Part shown: piece after piece, positions 52,613 to 59,736 of the stretch
How positions within the stretch are numbered: the stretch's first letter is position 1
Layout of the letters: every line of letters begins with the position of its first letter
Source: CAIKMD01 sp963729935
GTDB lineage: Bacteria > Pseudomonadota > Alphaproteobacteria > ATCC43930 > CGMCC-115725
Direction: 5' to 3'
Length of the DNA: 64,000 nt
NCBI GenBank assembly: GCA_963729935.1
Contig: CAVSPW010000005.1
Span: 372,001-436,000 of the forward strand
Program-made: the position numbers and the translations under genes
The notes under the pieces: generated by a model
Seen by the model: the letters and a program-made list of their open reading frames with translations, nothing else
What the model was told of the DNA's origin: nothing
Databases searched by the model: none

Positions 52613-53827
52613 ATGGCCCAAGAGCTTGTACCCGCACCGTCAGTTGAACTGATCCGAGCCTCCAATGTTCCTGCCCTTCTTGCACGTATCCGGCCACAAT
52701 GGCAGGCCAAGGCCTTGATTGATCGTGTTCGGCGGTTGCTTGACGTGGACCCAAGCAGTGCGTGCCAGAGGTTACTTAATGCCGCGATCCATGACCTTCG
52801 TGAAAAGATTCTGATTTCCGGGATCGATATCGCCACTGAGGCGGCCAAACAATACAGGCTCCCTCCGGTCATAAACCCGGAAGACATCGAAAACTATCCG
52901 ACCTCCAAGTTGATCGATTTAGCATACAGGATGGGGCTGCTATCGCGGCCCGAGTGGCGCCGCGTCTGCCGCTGCTATGAGATACGGCGTGACCTTGAGC
53001 ACGAGGATGACGAATACGAAGCTGGCGTTGAGGACTGCGTCTATATTTTTACGACGTGTGTCGAGGTTATCCTCTCACGAGACCCTATCCAGCTTGTGAA
53101 GGTCACCGATTTCAAGGAATTAATCGAACAAGCGTCTGCCGTCGTGCCGGACCGTGTTTTTTTGGAGGATTTTCAGAATGCGCCGCAGCCCCGTCAGGAA
53201 GAAATTCTAAAGTTTCTGATCTCTTGCGCGCTGAACAAGAACACTCCCGACGTGGTTCAACAGAATGCCTACACCTGTATCTCGTATCTGCGGCCCATAA
53301 CCCACGCCGCCGTCTTAGCAAGGATTGGGGATCATCTCCAACATGCTGCAGGACGGAAAATCGACGCGCGGACGGCTCGGGTCGCACATGCGGCGGGGGT
53401 GTTTGCGTACCTACGACAGTCAGCACGTCTTTCGTTTTTCGAGGAAGTGTTTTCGAACATGGAGAAAGTGGGGACGCACTGGACCGCGTATGATAAGCAT
53501 GGCGACCTCCTACGCTCGTTCATTGACTTCGGTGGACTTGAGAACTGCCCTAACGGAATTCGGCAGACGATTCTGAAATGGCTTGTTCTCACCTACGTCG
53601 GAGAACAAGGAGGGCGAACGCAATACGGCAACGTTCGCCACGTCTTCTACAGCAATTCCGCTGCGCCTCTGGTTAGAGAGATTATCTCAAAAGCGGCGCC
53701 GGTCATTCGAGATGATCTGAAGGCGCTGCGTGCTGAAAAGCATGTTAAGCGCGCGCTTTGTACAGATCACATATCGCGCCGGTTTGAAGCGCTTATCGAC
53801 CTCGTTGAAACAGAAAATGCGGATTAG
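52613..53827 (+). CDS. HEPN-motif protein, possible ribonuclease effector
   Basis: 404 residues, mostly helical. Around residues 116-155, WRRVCRCYEIRRDLEHEDDE then EDCVYIFTTCVEVIL carries Arg-x4-His (R125, H130), the active motif of HEPN ribonucleases. The C-terminal half is helical repeats (ILKFLISCALNKN onward). No enzyme domain else recognised. The gene follows the cyclase-like gene on the same strand after 180 bp, so it could be its effector. That link is an inference from position. Confidence 0.6.
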   Translation: MAQELVPAPSVELIRASNVPALLARIRPQWQAKALIDRVRRLLDVDPSSACQRLLNAAIHDLREKILISGIDIATEAAKQYRLPPVINPEDIENYPTSKLIDLAYRMGLLSRPEWRRVCRCYEIRRDLEHEDDEYEAGVEDCVYIFTTCVEVILSRDPIQLVKVTDFKELIEQASAVVPDRVFLEDFQNAPQPRQEEILKFLISCALNKNTPDVVQQNAYTCISYLRPITHAAVLARIGDHLQHAAGRKIDARTARVAHAAGVFAYLRQSARLSFFEEVFSNMEKVGTHWTAYDKHGDLLRSFIDFGGLENCPNGIRQTILKWLVLTYVGEQGGRTQYGNVRHVFYSNSAAPLVREIISKAAPVIRDDLKALRAEKHVKRALCTDHISRRFEALIDLVETENAD

Positions 53828-53879
53828 GCATGCGATCCGGATACGACGGAGCCCACGGATGAGCGCCGGAGGCGTTCCC

Positions 53880-53945
53880 GGCATGTTGCCAGAAGTGTCA
53901 ACTCGTGTCCCTATCTCTCTACCCCCCCCCCTCGAGGGGGAGGGT
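53880..53945 (+). repeat. Right copy of the island-flanking inverted repeat
   Basis: Matches the reverse complement of 36004-36068. It shares the TCTCTCTA run, a longer C run and the CTCGAGGGGGAGGG core. Its end overlaps the last codons of gluQ, encoding the Pro-Leu-Glu-Gly tail of that protein. It marks the return to high-GC core sequence. Confidence 0.8.
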
Positions 53946-54791
53946 CAGGGAGGGGGCATCGGAAACTGCCATCGCGCGGACTTCTTCCGCGCTGCGCCCC
54001 GCTTCGCGCAACGCTCTCAAGGTAAGCGAACGGTCGCGCTTGGCAAAGCGTTTGCCGCTCGCATCGGCCAGAAGCCGGTGATGGCGATAGCGCGGCGTCG
54101 GCAATCCGAGCAAGGCCTGGAGCAGGCGGTGAATATGCGTCGCGGCGAAAAGGTCCGCGCCGCGCGTGACCAGGGTCACGCCTTGCAGCGCGTCATCGAC
54201 CGTGACCGCCAGATGATAGCTCGCCGGCACATCCTTGCGCGCGAGCACGACATCGCCCAGGGTTTCGGGCCTGGCCTCGATGCGGCCTCGTTCCGCATCT
54301 TCCCAGGAAAGCGGGCCGGTCAGCGCGAGGGCCTTGGCCAGGTCGAGCCGGAGCGCGAAGCTCTCGCCCGTTTGCCGGCGCCGCGCGCGCTCGTCCATGC
54401 TCAAATTTCGGCAGGTGCCGGGATAGAGCGGCGCCTCCTCGCCCTGCGGCGCATCGATCGCGCGCGCGATCTCGGCCTTGATATCGGCGCGGGTGCAGAA
54501 GCAAAGATAGAGGAGGCCGCGCGCCTCCAAGGTTTCGAGCGCCGCCCGATAATCGTTGAAATGCTCGGACTGCCTTCGCACTGCGCCGTCCCAATCGATG
54601 CCGAGCCAATGAAGGTCTTCCTCGATCGCGGCAACGAATTCCGGCCGGCAGCGCGCCGCGTCGATATCCTCGATGCGCAACAGAAATCGTCCCCTTGCTT
54701 CGCGCGCCGCGCGCCAGGCGAAGAGCGCCGAATAGGCATGGCCCAGATGCAAGAGCCCGGTCGGGCTCGGCGCGAAGCGGGTGACGATCAT
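53919..54791 (-). CDS. gluQ: Glutamyl-Q tRNA(Asp) synthetase
   Basis: Transfers glutamate to queuosine at position 34 of tRNA(Asp). The 290-residue protein is a shortened GluRS without the anticodon domain. It begins TRFAPSPTGLLHLGHAYSAL with the HIGH-type HLGH and has a KRFAKRDRS site in place of the KMSKS loop. Zinc-binding region includes CFCTRADI and CRNLS. The last residues (SLTLPLEGGG) come from the flanking repeat, so the natural C-terminus may have been altered. ATG at 54791. Confidence 0.93.
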   Translation of the reverse strand: MIVTRFAPSPTGLLHLGHAYSALFAWRAAREARGRFLLRIEDIDAARCRPEFVAAIEEDLHWLGIDWDGAVRRQSEHFNDYRAALETLEARGLLYLCFCTRADIKAEIARAIDAPQGEEAPLYPGTCRNLSMDERARRRQTGESFALRLDLAKALALTGPLSWEDAERGRIEARPETLGDVVLARKDVPASYHLAVTVDDALQGVTLVTRGADLFAATHIHRLLQALLGLPTPRYRHHRLLADASGKRFAKRDRSLTLRALREAGRSAEEVRAMAVSDAPSLTLPLEGGG

Positions 54792-54886
54792 GGCGGGGCC
54801 ATAGCAATAAAGGGACGAGCCGATCTACCCCCATGCGCCAAGACATGCAAAGGGCTCATCGGCATGAGCGAAACGCGAGGCGGGAA

Positions 54887-55357
54887 TTAACGGATATTTT
54901 CCGCAAAGCGCTTGAGGAAGCGGATGGCGAGAGGCATGCCTTCGCCTGGCTCGCCGTTCTTCAGAAGGATGTCGTTGAATCCCTCGCCCGGCACATCGCC
55001 GGGGTCGAGGCGGCGATAGCCCATGCTCCAATCGGCGAAATCCCGGCCCTGGCCGGTCCGGTCGAGCACCGCGATGAGATCACGGTGACGCCGGTCGCGA
55101 CGAATTCTTTCGAAGACGCTCTCGACCGCGTCGGGCTTGCCTTCGAGGGCCTGCATGAAGTGGCCGTCTTTGAAAAGCAGCATGCCGGTTATGGCTTGCC
55201 GTTCATTGTCGCGCCGGCATTGCGCGAGCAGATCATCCATGTCGGTGTCGCTCTGGCGACGGGCCGTCGTACTGACATAGATAAGCTGACGCACGGCGTC
55301 CCCATTCGTCGCGGGTCGCGACCCAGGCTCGTCAGCATGGAATTCACTCTTCGCCAT
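54887..55357 (-). CDS. BLUF-domain blue-light sensor
   Basis: 156-residue flavin photoreceptor. BLUF starts at LIYVSTTARR. Tyr27, Asn51 and Gln69, with Trp110 and Met112 in WSMGYR, have the same spacing as the functional residues of AppA, so the photocycle should be intact. The ATG at 55357 follows GGAGG. There is no attached output domain, so it acts through a partner protein. No light-related genes are seen nearby. Confidence 0.9.
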   Translation of the reverse strand: MAKSEFHADEPGSRPATNGDAVRQLIYVSTTARRQSDTDMDDLLAQCRRDNERQAITGMLLFKDGHFMQALEGKPDAVESVFERIRRDRRHRDLIAVLDRTGQGRDFADWSMGYRRLDPGDVPGEGFNDILLKNGEPGEGMPLAIRFLKRFAENIR

Positions 55358-55569
55358 GGGGCCTCCGATCGTCAATACTTCGTCGGCGTTCCGGCGCGAC
55401 GGACAATTCCATCGCGTCAAGGCTGATAAAGGAACGGCATTAATTTTCCCGAAATTCGCCGTCATGCGGCTATGGGCAGAGGCGCGTAACGGGTCAAGAT
55501 CACGGAGCGGAAGCCGCGCAACCGCCCCGCCCCTTAACAAAACACCCCCGATCCTCTATCTCATCGGCC

Positions 55570-56232
55570 ATGGCACAGACCCTCGATGGACCCTCGCAGC
55601 CTCCCGCCGCCGGCGGCACGGCCAAGCAACTCGTCGTGCTGCTTCACGGCTACGGCGCCGACGGCAATGATCTCATCGGCCTGGCGCCGCATTGGGCGCC
55701 GCTTCTGCCGGAGGCCGAATTCATTTCGCCGCACGCGCCTTTCCCCTGCGAGGCGATGCCCTTCGGGCGCCAATGGTTCGGCTTCCAGGGCCGCTCGCAG
55801 GAGCAAGTCGTCGAAGGCGTGCGCGTCGCCGCCGGGATCCTCGACCATTACCTGACCGGGCTCCTCGCCGCGCACAAGATCGACGAATCATCCTTGGCGC
55901 TGGTCGGGTTCTCCCAGGGCGCGATGATGTCGCTCTTCGTGAGCCTGCGGCGTGCGCGGCCCGCCGCCGCGGTCGTCGCCTATTCCGGCCGGCTCTTCGC
56001 GCCGGAAAGCCTGGGCACCGAGCTGCGCGCGCGCCCGAAAGTGCTGCTCGTTCATGGCGACCAGGACGAGGTCGTGCTGCCCGAGGCGCTGCCGCACGCT
56101 TACGAGGCGCTCAAAGCGGCAAAAGTGCCGGTCGAGCAAATGCTGCGGCCGGGGCTCGGCCACGGCATCGACGGCGAGGGCTTGGCCGCGGGCGGCCAAT
56201 TCCTGCGCGCGTCCTTCGGCCTTAAGGCTTAG
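55570..56232 (+). CDS. Carboxylesterase/phospholipase (alpha/beta hydrolase)
   Basis: 220-residue serine hydrolase of the carboxylesterase/phospholipase group (PF02230). Oxyanion-loop LVVLLHGYGADGNDL, nucleophile elbow GFSQGAMMS, acid in LLVHGDQDEVV and His in LGHGIDGEGL form a complete triad. Cytoplasmic. Single gene, convergent with the TlpA-like gene. Confidence 0.93.
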   Translation: MAQTLDGPSQPPAAGGTAKQLVVLLHGYGADGNDLIGLAPHWAPLLPEAEFISPHAPFPCEAMPFGRQWFGFQGRSQEQVVEGVRVAAGILDHYLTGLLAAHKIDESSLALVGFSQGAMMSLFVSLRRARPAAAVVAYSGRLFAPESLGTELRARPKVLLVHGDQDEVVLPEALPHAYEALKAAKVPVEQMLRPGLGHGIDGEGLAAGGQFLRASFGLKA

Positions 56233-56238
56233 CCGCCG

Positions 56239-56829
56239 TCACTTCGCCGCGATGTAGGGCGCAAGCCGCTCGAGCATCGGCGCCTCGTCCCATTTGGCCG
56301 CGCCTTCGAGCTTGCCCAAAATCATGCCGTCGCGGCCGATCAGAAAGCTCATCGGCAGGCCTTCGACGCCGAAGGCCTTGATCGCGGTCGATTGGGGATC
56401 GAGGAAGATCGCGAGATGGGCGATGCCGGTCTTGACGAGAAACGGATCGACCGCATCGGCGCCGCGGCGGTCTTGCGAGATCGCGAGGATGGCAAGCTTG
56501 TCGCCGAGCTTTTGCTGTAGCCGATCGAGCGCCGGCATCTCCTGGACGCAGGGCACGCACCAGGTCGCCCAGAGGTTGACGAGGACGAGCTGGCCCTTGA
56601 AATCGGCGAGATGCTTTTCCGCGCCGTCGCGCGTGGCGAAAGCGAGCGCGGGCGCTGGCAGCTTGGCGTCGAGCGCGATAAACTGGCCCAAGGTTGGAGC
56701 CGCAGCGGTGGCTTCCGGTTGCGGCGGGACCGGCTCGACGCGGCCCGGACGCATGAGAACCACCGCGAGCGCCACCCCGCAAAGGACGAGAAGCACCGTG
56801 AGCGCGCGTATTAGAAATCTGGCCGACAC
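56239..56829 (-). CDS. TlpA-like thiol:disulfide oxidoreductase
   Basis: 196-residue envelope thioredoxin. One N-terminal membrane anchor (RALTVLLVLCGVALAVVLMRPG) leads to a thioredoxin fold with the active site WATWCVPCVQEMPALD and a cis-proline region GVEGLPMSFLI. It would reduce periplasmic disulfides, for example in cytochrome c maturation. Start is a GTG at 56829 with GAGGGG upstream; the frame upstream is a shadow of argH. Divergent from argH. Confidence 0.93.
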   Translation of the reverse strand: MSARFLIRALTVLLVLCGVALAVVLMRPGRVEPVPPQPEATAAAPTLGQFIALDAKLPAPALAFATRDGAEKHLADFKGQLVLVNLWATWCVPCVQEMPALDRLQQKLGDKLAILAISQDRRGADAVDPFLVKTGIAHLAIFLDPQSTAIKAFGVEGLPMSFLIGRDGMILGKLEGAAKWDEAPMLERLAPYIAAK

Positions 56830-56856
56830 GAACCCCTCACCGACACGTTTCCCGGC

Positions 56857-58290
56857 ATGATGGGCCGCAAGCGCGCGGCGCCGGCCAAAAAGGCCTCGAT
56901 AAACGCCGCCTGGGGCGGGCGCTTCGGCGCGGGCCCGGCCTCGATCATGCAACGCATCAACGCCTCGCTCGATGTCGACAAGGCGCTCTACGCGCAGGAT
57001 ATCGACGGCTCGCTCGCGCATTGCGCGATGCTGGTCAAGCGGCGGATCATCGCCCGGAAAGATGGAGCGGCCATCGCCCGAGGTCTAGCGAAAATCCGCG
57101 CCGAGATCGAGAGCGGCCGCTTCCCCTTCCGCATTGAGCATGAGGACATCCACCTCAACATCGAGGCGCGGCTCGGCGAACTCATCGGCCCCGCCGCCGG
57201 CCGGCTCCATACCGCGCGCTCGCGCAACGATCAGGTCGCGACCGATTTCCGCCTCTATGTGCGCGACGCGATCGACCGTCTCGACCGCCAGATGCAAACC
57301 CTTCAGGCCGCGCTCATCGCCCAGGCCGAGCGCCACGCGGCGACCATCATGCCGGGCTTCACCCATCTCCAAGTCGGCCAGCCCGTGACCTTCGGCCATC
57401 ACCTTTTGGCCTATGTCGAGATGCTCGGGCGCGACCGGGCGCGCCTGGCGGATTGCCGGAAGCGGCTCAATGAATCGCCTCTGGGCGCGGGCGCGCTCGC
57501 CGGCACCTCTTTTCCGATCGACCGCGTCATGACCGCGAAGGCCCTGGGTTTCGCGCGGCCAATGGCGAATTCCCTTGACGCGGTGTCGGATCGCGATTTC
57601 GCGCTCGAATTCCTCGCCGTCGCGGCGATCGCGGCGACGCATCTCTCGCGCTTCGGCGAGGAGATCATCCTCTGGGTGAGCGAGCCGTTCCGTTTCGTCA
57701 GGCTGAGCGACGCCTTCACCACCGGCTCTTCGATGATGCCGCAAAAGCGCAACCCCGACGCCGCCGAGCTCGTGCGCGCCAAGGCCGGGCGCCTCATCGG
57801 CGCCTTGACCGGCCTGCTCGCGGTGATGAAGGGTTTGCCGCTCGCCTACGCCAAGGACATGCAGGAGGACAAGGCGCCGGTGATCGACACGGCCGACACG
57901 CTTGGGCTCTGCCTCGCCGCCTGCACCGGCATGGTGCGCGATATGGAGGCCGATCCGGCGGCGATGCGCGAGGTCGCCGCGAGCGGCTTCAGCACCGCGA
58001 CCGATCTCGCGGACTGGCTCGTGCGCACGCTCAAATTGCCCTTCCGCCAGGCGCATCATGTGACGGGCGCGCTGGTCGCGCGGGCCGAAGCGCTCGGCTG
58101 CGGCCTCGCCGAATTGCCGCTCGCCGAGATGCAGCGGATCGAAAAGCGCGTCACGCGCGACGTCTATCGCGTCTTGACGGTCGAGCGCTCGGTCGCCAGC
58201 CGCAAGAGCCTCGGCGGAACCGCGCCCGCCAATGTCTCGCGCGCGGCGGCGGCCGCGCGACGGCGCTTCCTCGCCACGGTGCGGTCATGA
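56857..58290 (+). CDS. argH: Argininosuccinate lyase
   Basis: Last step of arginine synthesis, cleaving argininosuccinate. 477 residues with AWGGRFGAGPASIMQRINAS at the N-terminus, HTARSRNDQVATDFRLYVRD, the signature GSSMMPQKRNPDAAELVRAK and a GLPLAYAKDMQEDK region. Two adjacent ATGs at 56857 and 56860. Its stop overlaps lptM as ATGA. Confidence 0.97.
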   Translation: MMGRKRAAPAKKASINAAWGGRFGAGPASIMQRINASLDVDKALYAQDIDGSLAHCAMLVKRRIIARKDGAAIARGLAKIRAEIESGRFPFRIEHEDIHLNIEARLGELIGPAAGRLHTARSRNDQVATDFRLYVRDAIDRLDRQMQTLQAALIAQAERHAATIMPGFTHLQVGQPVTFGHHLLAYVEMLGRDRARLADCRKRLNESPLGAGALAGTSFPIDRVMTAKALGFARPMANSLDAVSDRDFALEFLAVAAIAATHLSRFGEEIILWVSEPFRFVRLSDAFTTGSSMMPQKRNPDAAELVRAKAGRLIGALTGLLAVMKGLPLAYAKDMQEDKAPVIDTADTLGLCLAACTGMVRDMEADPAAMREVAASGFSTATDLADWLVRTLKLPFRQAHHVTGALVARAEALGCGLAELPLAEMQRIEKRVTRDVYRVLTVERSVASRKSLGGTAPANVSRAAAAARRRFLATVRS

Positions 58291-58418
58291 AGGGTTGCGC
58301 GCGCCTTCTCGCGCTGGGCCTCGTCCTCGCGATGCTCGCGGCCTGCGGCAAGAAGGGTCCGCTTCAGCCGCCGCCCGATGAACCCAACACCTACCCGCAG
58401 CACTACCCCAAGGAATGA
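58287..58418 (+). CDS. lptM: LPS translocon maturation chaperone LptM-like lipoprotein
   Basis: 43-residue lipoprotein. A signal (RLLALGLVLAMLAAC) ends in a lipobox at Cys20, followed by GKKGPLQPPPDEPN, the GxKGPLxxP motif of LptM (YifL). It lies between argH and lysA, the classic position, overlapping argH by 4 bp and ending 7 bp before lysA. It is too short to be found by length filters but looks intact. Confidence 0.9.
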   Translation: MKGCARLLALGLVLAMLAACGKKGPLQPPPDEPNTYPQHYPKE

Positions 58419-58425
58419 ACCCGGC

Positions 58426-59715
58426 GTGAAAGACGCTGCGCCCTGGGCGCCCGAATTCGCCTATCGCGGCGGCGAGCTCGCGGCCGAAGACGTGCCGCTG
58501 GCGCGAATCGCCGATGCGGTCGGAACGCCCTTTTACGCCTATTCGAGCGCGCAGATCGAGCGCCGCTTCCGCCAATTCGCCGGCGCCTTTCTGGGAACGC
58601 CGACCGAGATTTGCTATTCGGTCAAGGCCAATCCCAACCTCGCCGTGATCGCGAGCCTCGCGCGCCTCGGCGCCGGCGCCGATGTCGTCTCCGAGGGCGA
58701 GTTCCGCCGCGCGCTGCAGGCCGGGATCGGCGGCAACCGCGTGATCTTTTCGGGCGTCGGCAAGACCGCGTCCGAATTGGAATTCGCGCTCGCGCATGAC
58801 GTGCACCAGATCAACGTCGAATCGCTGCCCGAGCTCGAGATGCTCTCGGCGATCGCCGCGCGCATGAACCGGGTCGCGCCGATCGCGATCCGCGTCAATC
58901 CCGATGTCGATGCGCGCACCCATGCGAAGATCACGACCGGAAAAAAGGAAAACAAATTCGGCATCGATCTGGCGCATGTCGCCGCGATCTACCGCCACGC
59001 GGCGAAGCTCCCCGCGATCCGTCCCGTCGGCATCGCCGTCCATATCGGCTCGCAACTGACGAAGCTCAGGCCGTTCGAGACGGCCTTTCGCCGCGTCGCC
59101 GAGCTTTACCGCGCCTTGCGCGCCGAAGGGATCGCGCTGGAGCGGCTCGATCTCGGCGGCGGCCTGGGCATCCGCTATCGCGACGAAGAGCCGCCCTCGA
59201 TCGAGGCCTATGCGGCGATGGTCAAGCGCGTGACCGGCAATCTCGGCGCGACCTTATCCTTCGAGCCCGGACGCTATCTCGTCGGCAATGCCGGCGTGCT
59301 GGTGGCGCAGATCGTCTATGTGAAAAAAGGCGTCACCCGCCGCTTCGTCATTCTCGACGCGGCGATGAACGACCTGTTGCGCCCCGCCCTTTACGATGCG
59401 TGGCACGAGATCCTGCCCTTGCGCGGTCCGGCGCCGCGCCGCGGCCTCAAGGAAGCCGATGTGGTCGGACCGGTCTGCGAAACCGGCGATAGTTTCGCCG
59501 TGCAACGAAAACTGCCGCCGCTCGAGCCGGGCGAGCGCGTCGCGGTGATGTCCGCAGGAGCCTATGGCGCTTCGATGAGTTCGGCGTACAATACCCGCCT
59601 GCCGGCGCCGGAAGTGCTTGTGCGCGGCGCACAATTCACCTTGATCCGGCCCCGGCCGAGCTATGACGCCATTCTGGCGCAAGACCGGATGCCGCCTTGG
59701 CTCGCCGCGACGTGA
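58426..59715 (+). CDS. lysA: Diaminopimelate decarboxylase
   Basis: PLP-dependent enzyme making lysine from meso-diaminopimelate. About 429 residues. PLP lysine in CYSVKANPNLAVI, then GADVVSEGEFRRAL, HIGSQLTKLRPF, LDLGGGLGIRY, FEPGRYLVG and the substrate-binding CETGDSF near the end. I chose the GTG at 58426 because an ATG at 58378 would lie inside lptM. AAGGA lies 12 bases upstream of the GTG. Confidence 0.95.
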   Translation: MKDAAPWAPEFAYRGGELAAEDVPLARIADAVGTPFYAYSSAQIERRFRQFAGAFLGTPTEICYSVKANPNLAVIASLARLGAGADVVSEGEFRRALQAGIGGNRVIFSGVGKTASELEFALAHDVHQINVESLPELEMLSAIAARMNRVAPIAIRVNPDVDARTHAKITTGKKENKFGIDLAHVAAIYRHAAKLPAIRPVGIAVHIGSQLTKLRPFETAFRRVAELYRALRAEGIALERLDLGGGLGIRYRDEEPPSIEAYAAMVKRVTGNLGATLSFEPGRYLVGNAGVLVAQIVYVKKGVTRRFVILDAAMNDLLRPALYDAWHEILPLRGPAPRRGLKEADVVGPVCETGDSFAVQRKLPPLEPGERVAVMSAGAYGASMSSAYNTRLPAPEVLVRGAQFTLIRPRPSYDAILAQDRMPPWLAAT

Positions 59716-59736
59716 TCGGCACGAGGTGGCTGGCCC

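Larger units (their letters stand above)
36004..53945. mobile_element. Genomic island bounded by inverted ~65-bp repeats
   Basis: DNA between the inverted repeats at 36004-36068 and 53880-53945 differs from the flanks. It is visibly richer in A and T, especially 36.1-40.6 and 45.6-53.8 kb, and uses codons rare in the neighbouring genes. It contains no core metabolic gene. It holds a casposon-like module and several nuclease, methyltransferase and cyclase-like genes, many of them frameshifted. No integrase or tRNA is seen at either edge, so the mode of entry is unclear. The inverted orientation of the flanking repeats would favour inversion rather than excision. Confidence 0.65.

Noticed and set aside
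36004..53945. Island as an integrase-type element inserted at a tRNA
   Set aside because: No tRNA gene, tyrosine or serine recombinase, or direct att repeats were seen at either edge.
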